From the NCBI GenBank assembly GCA_025362495.1, contig JANYGI010000138.1:1-64000 (forward strand): 64,000 nt of DNA, written 5' to 3'. The stretch's first letter is position 1; every line of letters begins with the position of its first letter. Below, in pieces: positions 36,133 through 44,211 of the stretch. Source of the stretch: Byssovorax sp. Its GTDB lineage: Bacteria > Myxococcota_A > Polyangia > Polyangiales > Polyangiaceae. The notes under the pieces were generated by a model. It made no database searches and was not told where the DNA came from. It saw nothing but the letters and a program-made list of their open reading frames with translations. The position numbers and the translations under genes are program-made.

Positions 36133-36362
36133 GCCTCTACCGAGTTCTCCCCCTGGGGACGCGAGGACCGACCATGTAGCACGGAGCCGAAGCGACGCGC
36201 GCCCCGGAACGAAGCCCCACGGAGCCATCGCGTCCGGGCGCTGAAATACCCGAGATGAGCCCGGCGTGATCCTTTTCGGCGACGATCCCGCCTCGGGCGC
36301 AGGCTCTGCGCGGTCAGCGCCGTTGACGGGCCGCGGAGGTCGCGAGAAGCTCGGGGCGATCC
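36133..36362. other. Divergent promoter region
   Basis: 230 bases separate the divergent oxidoreductase and DUF1552 genes. No gene is visible. Near 36314 a degenerate GGTCAG-CGCCGT-TGACGG occurs, but it lacks the sigma-54 context seen elsewhere, so I give it no weight. Confidence 0.5.
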
Positions 36363-37649
36363 ATGCCGCGTGTCCCCCGCCGTCGCTTCCTTCGCGGCCT
36401 GGCCGGCGGCGCCCTGGCGCTCCCGTTGCTGAGTAGCCTCGACTCGCGCAGCGCGCGGGCCGCGCCGCCCCCGAAGCGGCTGATCGTGTTCTTCAGCGCC
36501 AACGGCACCATCGCCGACGCGTGGCGCCCGATTGGCGGCGAGAAAGACTTCGTTTTCAGCGAGATCCTCGCGCCGCTCGCCCCCCACCGCGACCAGCTAC
36601 TGATCCTCGGCGGGATCGACGCCGAGTCGTCGTACCACGGGCCGGGCGACAACTCGCACTGGAACGGGATGGGCCACATGCTCACCGGGACCGAGCTCGT
36701 CGACCTCGGCGGCGGCACGTTCAGCGCCGGCGGGATCTCGGTCGATCAACACCTCGCGGCGAAGATCGGCGGCGCCACGCAGCTCGCCTCGCTCGAGCTC
36801 GCCGTGGAAGCGAGCCCGTCCACCGTCTCGTCGCGTCTGTCGTACCTCGGCGCGGCGCAGCCCGTCCCGCCGGAGTCGGATCCGCAGAAGGTATTTCATC
36901 GCCTCTTCGGCGGCCCTTCGCCCGCTCTGCGGGCGCAGCGGAAGAGCGTCCTCGACGCCGTCGGCGACGATCTAGGCACCCTGACGCCCACCCTCGGCCG
37001 GGCCGATCAGCTCAAGCTCGAGGCCCACCTGGACGCCGTGCGCGACGTGGAAAAACGCCTCTACATCAGCCCTGCCCCCACCTGCGGGACGATCGAGCTC
37101 GGCCGCTTCGACATCAACGATCTGCCCGCGATCGGCGAGGAGCAGATGGATCTGCTCGTCCTCGCGCTGGCCTGCGATCTCACCCGCGTGGTGACGCTCC
37201 AGTGGTCCCAGGCGGTGAGCATGACGCGGATGACGTGGCTGGGGATCACTGATCCTCACCACACGCTCTCGCACTACCCCGTCACTGATCCGGTGGCCCG
37301 GGCCAAGCTCGTGCAGATCAACCGCTGGTACGCCACCCAGCTTGCCTATCTGCTCCAGGCGATGAAGAGCGTGCCCGAGGGCGACGGGACGTTGCTCGAC
37401 AACAGCGTCGTGCTCTGGTGCAACGAGCTGGGCGAGGGCTCCACCCACTCTCGCCGCAACGTGCCTTATGTGCTCGCCGGGAGCGCCGGTGGCCACCTCA
37501 AAACCGGCCGCTTCCTCGACTTTCAAGGGCCCGAGAAGCCCTGGCACAATGATCTATTGATCTCGCTTTGCCAGGCGATGGATTCGAACGACAGCGCGTT
37601 CGGGAACCCGGCCTATTGCCACGGGCCGATCGGAGCACTGACAGCCTGA
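36363..37649 (+). CDS. Tat-exported DUF1552 protein
   Basis: The 428-residue protein has an N-terminal twin-arginine signal ('RRRFLRGLAGGALALPLL') and the DUF1552 domain over most of its length, with 'RLIVFFSANGTIADAWRPIG', 'SHWNGMGHMLTG' and 'NSVVLWCNELGEGSTHS'. Members occur in planctomycetes and myxobacteria, nearly always beside a DUF1587/DUF1592-type cytochrome-like gene, and function is unknown; the fold relates to the DUF1501/alkaline-phosphatase-like group. Here no such partner gene adjoins, so it is an orphan. The ATG at 36363 starts the signal directly. Confidence 0.88.
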   Translation: MPRVPRRRFLRGLAGGALALPLLSSLDSRSARAAPPPKRLIVFFSANGTIADAWRPIGGEKDFVFSEILAPLAPHRDQLLILGGIDAESSYHGPGDNSHWNGMGHMLTGTELVDLGGGTFSAGGISVDQHLAAKIGGATQLASLELAVEASPSTVSSRLSYLGAAQPVPPESDPQKVFHRLFGGPSPALRAQRKSVLDAVGDDLGTLTPTLGRADQLKLEAHLDAVRDVEKRLYISPAPTCGTIELGRFDINDLPAIGEEQMDLLVLALACDLTRVVTLQWSQAVSMTRMTWLGITDPHHTLSHYPVTDPVARAKLVQINRWYATQLAYLLQAMKSVPEGDGTLLDNSVVLWCNELGEGSTHSRRNVPYVLAGSAGGHLKTGRFLDFQGPEKPWHNDLLISLCQAMDSNDSAFGNPAYCHGPIGALTA

Positions 37650-37733
37650 TCCCACCGACTCTCACTGATCCCGAGAGGGGCAGAGATGATGCGGTTACGC
37701 CCCGAACACACACCCAATTGCGATACCTGAAAT

Positions 37734-37751
37734 AATGATCCTCTGATCATT
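37734..37751. promoter_or_regulatory. AT-rich inverted repeat
   Basis: AATGATC-CTCT-GATCATT is a perfect 7-bp stem in an AT-rich patch unlike the surrounding DNA, 84 bases after the DUF1552 stop and 112 before the next start. It could be an operator or a weak terminator. Confidence 0.4.
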
Positions 37752-37862
37752 CTTCAATTGCCATTCCCCCGCTTCCCGCCTAAAACGAAAGCCGGATCCA
37801 AGAGGTGCGCCAACACCTCAGGGACCCTAATCCACAACGTCCGCAACACGGAGTCATGGCCT

Positions 37863-38231
37863 ATGACAAAGCTACCCGTCCGCGCGCAGCGCGCCAAGTC
37901 TTCTGTCTCTTCTGCTCCCCTCAACCCCCTGGAGCAGCCGGCATCCGAACAGTTCCGCGCCCTCCGCGCCCTCGGCTTCAACGCGCCGGCCCGCATGCCG
38001 ACCCCCGAGACGTCGCTGCAAGATCTTCTTCTCTACGCGCTCACGTACCGCTCCGGCCCGCGCCCTGATCTCGACATGGTCCTCGTCGTCGCGGCCGAGC
38101 TGGAAGCGCTGAGCATGTTCATCGAGGGCCCGCTCCACGTGACGCTGGGCACCGCCTCCCGCCGCCTCCGTGTCGCCGTCGACCTGGCGCAGCGCCTCGC
38201 CTCCGCCACCACGGCGCGGGAGGCCGGATGA
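37863..38231 (+). CDS. Small hypothetical helical protein
   Basis: I do not recognise this 122-residue protein. Residues 20-115 look helical ('FRALRALGFNAPARMPTPET', 'DLLLYALTYRSGPRPDLDMV', 'ASRRLRVAVDLAQRLA'). There is no signal peptide or membrane helix, so it is probably cytoplasmic. A GGAG eleven bases before the ATG at 37863 supports this start over one 35 codons upstream. Its ATGA overlap with the next gene shows translational coupling. Confidence 0.6.
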   Translation: MTKLPVRAQRAKSSVSSAPLNPLEQPASEQFRALRALGFNAPARMPTPETSLQDLLLYALTYRSGPRPDLDMVLVVAAELEALSMFIEGPLHVTLGTASRRLRVAVDLAQRLASATTAREAG

Positions 38232-38440
38232 GCGTCTTCGCAGCCTCCTCGTGGGCAGCAGTCGCCGCGGTCGCGCATCAGCTCGAGCGCGAGTCCGCCG
38301 GCCTCGATCCGCCGGTCGCCTGCGCGCTCCGCAGCTCGGCGCGCCGACTCCACGTCGCGCGCTTGCTCGCGCGCCACATCTTCACCGCGGCTCCGCCCGT
38401 CGTGCAGGCCCCTCTTCAGGACGACGAGACCTGCGGCTGA
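38228..38440 (+). CDS. Small hypothetical protein coupled to the previous gene
   Basis: The 70-residue product begins at an ATG that overlaps the previous stop (ATGA). It contains 'ALRSSARRLHVARLLARHIF', echoing 'LGTASRRLRVAVDLAQRLA' of its neighbour, so the two may be related or interact. Family unknown. It converges with lspA, overlapping its end by 25 bases. Confidence 0.55.
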   Translation: MSVFAASSWAAVAAVAHQLERESAGLDPPVACALRSSARRLHVARLLARHIFTAAPPVVQAPLQDDETCG

Positions 38441-39306
38441 AGATCGGGTGAGCGGGGCTTCCGCCCCCGGATCCAGAGCATGTCAATCGCCATGAGGCCG
38501 ACGCCGACGACGATGGCAATATCCGCCACGTTGAACGTCGGCCAGTGGTGCTCGCGCCCCCCGCGCTTGAGGTAGATATCCACGAAATCCACCACCCAGC
38601 CGTAGCGGATCCGGTCGACCAGGTTGCCCATCGCGCCGCCGAGCGCGAGGGGCAGGCCCCATTTCATCGCGCGCTGATCGCTGCCAATCCGCCGGTAAAT
38701 CGAGACGATGAAGACGATCGCCGCCGCCGAGACGACGAGGAAGAACGGGCGCCGCAGGGTGTCGGGCAGCCCGCGGAGGAAGCTCCACGCGCCGCCGGGG
38801 TTCTGCGCGAAGATGAAGTCGACGTGATCCTTCCAGACCTCGAAGCGATGGAGCACGTGGGTCTTCGGATCGACAGAGCTCAGGCGTGACTTCGCGAAGT
38901 ACTTCGAGACGAGATCGGCCGCGACCGAGACGACGGCCACCACCACGAGAAAGGTGATCGACGCCGGCCGCACCGTCGCCGCGGGATCGCGATCCGGGAA
39001 CGGCGTCATCGACGACGACGGCGGCGGAGGCGGATTTGCCGCGGAATGAAGGGTCGACGTCGCGCTCTGGCCGCTGAGCGCGCTCGGCGTGGCGGGCGCC
39101 GTGGAGACTCCCGAGGGCGGGATCGGCTCGACGGCGTCGCTCGTCGCGACCACCGCGGGCGGGATGATCGGCGCGTCCAGCCCGCCCATCAATGTCGCCC
39201 GGTGGGTGATTCTCGGCGGATCTACCGGGGCGACGCGCTCCGCTACCCCCTCGTGATCCAGATCGCCCGTCGTCGCCGGGGGGGTGGGCTGCGCTTCGCT
39301 CTCCAT
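38416..39306 (-). CDS. lspA: Lipoprotein signal peptidase (signal peptidase II) with long N-terminal extension
   Basis: LspA is the inner-membrane aspartic protease that cleaves signal peptides of lipidated prolipoproteins. The 160-190 residue core lies at about 110-285 with four membrane helices. It has the motifs 'GGAMGNLVDR' (223-232), 'VVDF' with Asp240, and 'FNVAD' with Asp262; the two Asp form the catalytic pair. A Pro/Ala/Ser-rich extension of about 100 residues precedes it. The extension is real if the ATG at 39306 is used, and an AAGGAG seven bases before supports that; ATG 39009 would remove it. With many lipoproteins in this region the enzyme fits the genome. Confidence 0.92.
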   Translation of the reverse strand: MESEAQPTPPATTGDLDHEGVAERVAPVDPPRITHRATLMGGLDAPIIPPAVVATSDAVEPIPPSGVSTAPATPSALSGQSATSTLHSAANPPPPPSSSMTPFPDRDPAATVRPASITFLVVVAVVSVAADLVSKYFAKSRLSSVDPKTHVLHRFEVWKDHVDFIFAQNPGGAWSFLRGLPDTLRRPFFLVVSAAAIVFIVSIYRRIGSDQRAMKWGLPLALGGAMGNLVDRIRYGWVVDFVDIYLKRGGREHHWPTFNVADIAIVVGVGLMAIDMLWIRGRKPRSPDLQPQVSSS

Positions 39307-39383
39307 CGAACGCTCCTTCTACGCGATACCGCCCGGGCACGCAAAGCTGGCAGAGCACTCGCCATCCGTTTAGTATCCGCCGC

Positions 39384-41759
39384 ATGCCGCTTCCTCCCTG
39401 GGCTGGCCGGACGGGCCTCGAGCCGGTCGTCGATTCCTGGCTCGCGTCGGGCTACGTCCGCCCCTGCCTCGCCGCCGATCGCGCCATGCCCGAGACCGAG
39501 GGCGCCTATGCCCCGTTCCCGCCCGGCCTCTCCGCCCCGCTCGTGAAGGCGCTGCGCAGCCGCGGGATCGAGCAGCTCTACGCCCACCAGGCTCTGGCGT
39601 TCGAGGCCGCGCTCAGCGGCAAGCACGTCGTCGTCGCCACCCCGACCGCCAGCGGGAAGAGCCTTTGCTTTCATTTACCGGTGCTGGAGGCCCTCTCGCG
39701 CGAGTCCGACGCCAGCGCGATCTACCTCTATCCCACCAAGGCCCTCTCCCGCGATCAGGAGGCCGGCCTGCGCACCCTGATCGGCGACGCGGGCCTGTCC
39801 ATCCCGGCCGTCGTCTACGACGGTGACACCCCCGGCGACGCGCGCCGCGCCGCCCGCGAGCGCAGCCCCATCGTGATGACGAACCCGGACATGCTACACG
39901 CCGGGATCCTCCCCCATCACGCCCACTGGGCCCGCACGCTCCAGAAGCTGCGTTACGTGGTGATCGACGAGCTGCACACCTACCGTGGGGTCTTTGGCTC
40001 CCACGTCGCCCACGTCCTCGCGCGCCTCCAGCGGGCCGCGCGCTTCCACGGCGCCGATCCCATCTTCCTCTGCGCCACGGCCACGATCGGCAATCCGCGC
40101 GAGCACACCGCCAGGCTGCTCGGCGTCGACGAGGACCGGATAGCCCTCATCGACGAGTCGGGCGCTCCGCGCGGCAGCCGGCGGCTCCTCGTCTACAACC
40201 CTCCTGTCGTCAACGCCGAGCTCGGGATCCGCGCCAGCACGCTCAAGAGCGCCGTCCGCCTCGCCGCCGATCTCGTCCGCGCCAGGGTGCCCACCATCGT
40301 CTTCGGCCAGTCGCGGAACTCCGTGGAGATCATGCTCAAGTACCTGCGCGAAGAGGTCGCCGAGGACCGCGTCGATGCCGACGCGATCATGGCCTATCGC
40401 GGCGGCTATCTCCCCGAGACGCGCCGCAAGGTCGAGCGCGGCCTGCGAAACGGGGAGATACTCTGTGTCGTCGCCACCAACGCCCTCGAGCTCGGCATCG
40501 ACATCGGCGAGCTCGACGCGGTGATCTGCGCCGGCTACCCCGGCTCGGTCGCCGGCGCCTGGCAGCGCTTCGGCCGCGCCGGCCGCCGCGGCTCATCGAG
40601 CATCGCGGTCATGGTCGCGTCGAGCTCGTCGCTCGATCAATACCTGGCCAGGAACCCCGATTACCTCTTCGACACCGCGATCGAGTCGGCGCGCATCGAT
40701 CCTCACAACACCGAGATCCTGGTCCAGCACCTGAAGTGCGCGGCCTTCGAGCTACCGTTTCTCAAGGGCGAGGCTTACGCCGGGATGGCGCCGCCCGACA
40801 CCGATGCGGCGTTGAATTTCCTCGCCGACCACGGCGTCGTCCACGCCTCGGGCGACCGCTTTCACTGGGCGACCGACGCCTATCCGGCCAACCACGTCAG
40901 CCTCCGCAGCGTCGGCTGGGACAACTTCGTGATCATCGACAAGGCCTCAGGAAAGGCCCTCGCCGAGCTCGACTGGCGCGCGACTCCCACCATGCTGCAC
41001 GAGCAGGCCATCTACCAGCATGACGGCGAGCAATACCAGGTCGAGCGCCTCGACTACGAGAACCACAAGGCCTTCGTCACCAAGGTCGTCCCCGATTATT
41101 TCACGACGGCGATGACCAACCGCAAGGTCTCGGTGATGGAAGAAGAGGCGAAGAACCCGCTCGGCCGCGCCACGGTGGCCTGGGGCGAGGTCAGCGTCGT
41201 CGAGAAGGTCACCGGCTACAAGAAGATCAAGTTCTACACCCACGAGAACGCGGGCTATGGCGAGGTGCGTTTACCCGACATCCAGATGCACACCACGAGC
41301 TTCTGGCTCACCATTCCAGAATCCCTGTGTGAAGAGGTGGAGATCCAGGGCGGCCCCGGTCAGGCGGTGGCCGGGCGCGCCGCCGCGATCGAGGGATTGC
41401 GCGGGATCGCCGTGGCCCTGGAGACGGTCGCCACGCTGTCGCTGATGTGCGATCCGCGCGATCTCGGCCAGACGATAGGCGATCAGAGCGAGGGCGACGG
41501 CCCGGCGACCGGCGGCCACGTGCCCGACGAGGGCTTTGATCCCACGGTGTTCCTCTTCGACAACGTGCCTGGCGGCGTCGGCCTCGCCGAGCGCATTCAC
41601 GAGCAGGCGGCCGAGCTCGTCTCGGCGGCTCGCCTGCTCGTGATGGGCTGTCCGTGCAGCGAGGGTTGCCCGATGTGCGTCGGAGCGACGGAGCTCGGCG
41701 GCGTGCGCAAGCGGGCGACGCTCACCCTGCTGAAGATGATCCTCCACGCCGCCTCGTGA
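39384..41759 (+). CDS. MrfA/YprA-like DEAD/H helicase with C-terminal Cys cluster
   Basis: The 791-residue ATP-dependent helicase is of the MrfA family, which in Bacillus repairs mitomycin C damage. Motif I 'ATPTASGKS', motif II 'VIDELHTY' (DELH), motif VI 'QRFGRAGRRG', a DUF1998-like C-terminal region, and four cysteines 'CPCSEGCPMC' near residue 760 that bind zinc in MrfA. Length and motif order agree with the family. Cytoplasmic. The start ATG at 39384 is 77 bases from the lspA start, divergent from it. Confidence 0.93.
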   Translation: MPLPPWAGRTGLEPVVDSWLASGYVRPCLAADRAMPETEGAYAPFPPGLSAPLVKALRSRGIEQLYAHQALAFEAALSGKHVVVATPTASGKSLCFHLPVLEALSRESDASAIYLYPTKALSRDQEAGLRTLIGDAGLSIPAVVYDGDTPGDARRAARERSPIVMTNPDMLHAGILPHHAHWARTLQKLRYVVIDELHTYRGVFGSHVAHVLARLQRAARFHGADPIFLCATATIGNPREHTARLLGVDEDRIALIDESGAPRGSRRLLVYNPPVVNAELGIRASTLKSAVRLAADLVRARVPTIVFGQSRNSVEIMLKYLREEVAEDRVDADAIMAYRGGYLPETRRKVERGLRNGEILCVVATNALELGIDIGELDAVICAGYPGSVAGAWQRFGRAGRRGSSSIAVMVASSSSLDQYLARNPDYLFDTAIESARIDPHNTEILVQHLKCAAFELPFLKGEAYAGMAPPDTDAALNFLADHGVVHASGDRFHWATDAYPANHVSLRSVGWDNFVIIDKASGKALAELDWRATPTMLHEQAIYQHDGEQYQVERLDYENHKAFVTKVVPDYFTTAMTNRKVSVMEEEAKNPLGRATVAWGEVSVVEKVTGYKKIKFYTHENAGYGEVRLPDIQMHTTSFWLTIPESLCEEVEIQGGPGQAVAGRAAAIEGLRGIAVALETVATLSLMCDPRDLGQTIGDQSEGDGPATGGHVPDEGFDPTVFLFDNVPGGVGLAERIHEQAAELVSAARLLVMGCPCSEGCPMCVGATELGGVRKRATLTLLKMILHAAS

Positions 41760-41802
41760 GCCACCGGGCGGCGCGCGCGCCACGAGGGGCGTTCCGGGGA
41801 CA

Positions 41803-44013
41803 TCACGGCGTCGGCGGGAGCTTCTTCCACTCCTGGAGCAGCGAGCGGAGGGCCTCCGGCGGGTTCATGGCCGTCTTGGCGCCGGACTGATCTTGCGTGT
41901 TGATCCCGTGGCAGACAGCGCACGTGCGGATCTCGCCCGGAGCGAAGCTTATCCAGTTGCGCTCGCGCACCACCGCGGTCCCGTCGGGGGCCGCGAGCTG
42001 CCATGTCAGCGCGCGGCGCGACGGCACGAAGGCCGCCATCGAGCCGTCCGTGCCGAGGACGACGCTGCCCGGATCTGGCCCTGAACTGCCGGTGCCGAGC
42101 GTCTTTCCGTCGTGCATCGGTACGGCGAGCGGGCGGCGCCCGGGCCGGTTGCCATAGCCACGGATCTGATCGGCCTGGAAGATCTGCATCGTCGAGACGT
42201 CGTAGACTTTGCCGGGCTTGCCAGCGGTCTTGACGCCGCCGGGGACGCCGAGATTGTAGGGCTGCTGCAGATCCGACCGGTCGCGCGAGGTGACGTTGCG
42301 GCTGACGATGAGCGAGAGGTTCCCGTCGGTGAGCCACTTGCGGAGCGCGGCTTCGTCGACGCCCTCTTCGCTGAGGATCTGGGCCTCGGGGCTCTCGAGC
42401 GGCTCGAAGCGCCGGAGTGGCCGGGGCCGCGCGAGCACCTCGACCGGCTGGATCTCCCAGAGCGGACCATCGTAGGTGACCTGCACATCGGGGCTCCAGC
42501 AGGTGATCGACTTCGAGATCCCGGCCGTGAGCGGCTGATCGGCGACCATGAGCTGCCCGTCGGATCGCGTCGTCTTCAGCCGGAAGGCGTAACGCACCTT
42601 CGGAAGCGCGACAGTGCCATCGTCCTTGTCGGCGCGGGTCTCGTCGGTGTGCGACACCACGAGCGTGCCATCGGCGAGCGGGAGCGGGTTACGAAAATGG
42701 CCGGTGTGCGCGGGATCCGGCGGGGTTCCATCCGCGTTGAAGACCCGGTCCCCCGCCGCCGTCACCGCCGTCAACACCATCTCGTCGCCGTTCAGCTCCG
42801 GATCTCCGGTGAGCTTCAAGATGGCGCCCGAACAGTCGGTGTCGAACTCCTGGGAGTTGGTGGCATAATAGGTGCCGGGGTGCGCCGGATCCTCGCGGAG
42901 CTGGAACAGGCCGCCGGACGCGCTGACGTACAAACGATTGGCGTGGTTCCCCTCGGGAGTCGCGAACGAGTAGGTGAGGTTGGGATCGTCCTTGAAGCTG
43001 CCCTCGGTGTACGAGCCGCCGAGCTCGTGACGACCGACGTGATTGATGGTCTCCTCACCCGTCCCGTCCTCGTTGAGCTGCCACGGGAAGAACTGGTTGA
43101 ACGAGTGCGCCGACACGTTCGGGCCGAGCTCGGGATCCTGCTTGTCGCGAGGCTCCGGGAAGATCTCCTTGTTCGACGAGAGCTTCTTGGCGGCCGCCGA
43201 CTCGTCCTGGTAATTGAACGAGCCGTTGTGGCCGCCCTCGAATTTGTCGGCGTCGGCCTGCTGGTCGCGCTGGAGGTGATCCCACCGGGTGAAGATCACC
43301 CGCCCGAAGCTGTCAATCGACGGCGAGAACAGACCAGAGGCGGTGTGGTTGAGGAGGAACAGGCTCCCCGAGGCGGGATCGAGGCTCCAGAGGCCGGTGA
43401 CCGTCGGCGTGCTCTCGTACTCGTCGAGCTGCGGATAGAGGTGCGGTGAGCCGTCCCGCGGGCGATCCGACGTGAAGAGGATCCGGTCGTCGGTGCCGTA
43501 GATCGGAGAGACGTTGTCGTACTCTTGCGGCTGATTGATGACCCTGGTGATCGTCACCTTCTCTTCCCGGGCCAGGCCCTCGACCTCGAAGAGCTGCCAG
43601 CGATACGAGGTGTTCTGCTCGTACTGCTTCTCGGGGGCGCCGACGACCATGCTGAACACGGCCTTCTTCCCGCTCCAGTGCACCGCGGGATCGCGCACGG
43701 CGATGGCGTTCGCGCCCTGCTGCCCGTCGTCGCCAAAGCCCGCCTCCTTGGTGAGGTTCCGCAGCGTCCCGTCGGGGTAGCGAATGTAGAGATCGCCGCC
43801 GCGGGGCGCCGAGCCGACGTCGGGCAGGTGGTTGGCGAACGGCGAAGACACGGAGTCGAAGTGCGAGACCGGCACCTGAGCGACGAAGAGGATCGGATTG
43901 TCGCCCGCGTTGACGTGGCCGGGATCCGGCGTCCCATCGCTGCTACAGGCTCCCAGCGCCGAGGCCACCACGAGAACCAGCCCGGCGAGCGAGACACGAC
44001 AAGACACGCGCAT
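41803..44013 (-). CDS. HzsA-related lipoprotein with one haem motif
   Basis: The 736-residue exported lipoprotein (lipobox 'ALGAC', Cys23) has a beta-propeller-like body and a single C-x-x-C-H 'CAVCHG' near residue 707. The whole resembles the middle and C-terminal parts of HzsA-type proteins (hydrazine synthase alpha relatives) that occur outside anammox bacteria, where hydrazine synthesis is not expected; here 'FTSDRPRDGSP' and 'YDNVSPIYGTDDRILF' are the propeller blades. It lies downstream of, and on the same strand as, the octahaem cytochrome, 198 bases apart, so the two probably act together in the envelope. CGAGG precedes the ATG. Confidence 0.82.
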   Translation of the reverse strand: MRVSCRVSLAGLVLVVASALGACSSDGTPDPGHVNAGDNPILFVAQVPVSHFDSVSSPFANHLPDVGSAPRGGDLYIRYPDGTLRNLTKEAGFGDDGQQGANAIAVRDPAVHWSGKKAVFSMVVGAPEKQYEQNTSYRWQLFEVEGLAREEKVTITRVINQPQEYDNVSPIYGTDDRILFTSDRPRDGSPHLYPQLDEYESTPTVTGLWSLDPASGSLFLLNHTASGLFSPSIDSFGRVIFTRWDHLQRDQQADADKFEGGHNGSFNYQDESAAAKKLSSNKEIFPEPRDKQDPELGPNVSAHSFNQFFPWQLNEDGTGEETINHVGRHELGGSYTEGSFKDDPNLTYSFATPEGNHANRLYVSASGGLFQLREDPAHPGTYYATNSQEFDTDCSGAILKLTGDPELNGDEMVLTAVTAAGDRVFNADGTPPDPAHTGHFRNPLPLADGTLVVSHTDETRADKDDGTVALPKVRYAFRLKTTRSDGQLMVADQPLTAGISKSITCWSPDVQVTYDGPLWEIQPVEVLARPRPLRRFEPLESPEAQILSEEGVDEAALRKWLTDGNLSLIVSRNVTSRDRSDLQQPYNLGVPGGVKTAGKPGKVYDVSTMQIFQADQIRGYGNRPGRRPLAVPMHDGKTLGTGSSGPDPGSVVLGTDGSMAAFVPSRRALTWQLAAPDGTAVVRERNWISFAPGEIRTCAVCHGINTQDQSGAKTAMNPPEALRSLLQEWKKLPPTP

Positions 44014-44211
44014 GGAGCCTCGGGACGGCGCCGGTGCAGGCCCCGCCGGAGCGAGGCCTTACCGCAGGTGGATGAGCGCTGGCGCGAGGCCAGCTACACA
44101 AGAAAATTACAGCAACTACGAGGGTTTCGGAGCGACTGCCGCGCAGGAAATTGACCCGGATCGGGCGAAAGATCAAGGCCGCAATCGCAGCATTTCGACG
44201 CTCGTGCCCGG

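Noticed and set aside
32326..36258. A plus-strand frame of about 1310 codons opposite the iron-sulfur flavoprotein
   Set aside because: The minus-strand protein has clear FAD, NAD and Cys motifs; the opposite frame is only Leu/Asp/Glu/Arg-rich shadow sequence.
36314..36331. A GGTCAG-N6-TGACGG near the DUF1552 gene as another activator site
   Set aside because: One arm is poor, there is no second copy at the 33-34 bp distance, and no -24/-12 element follows.
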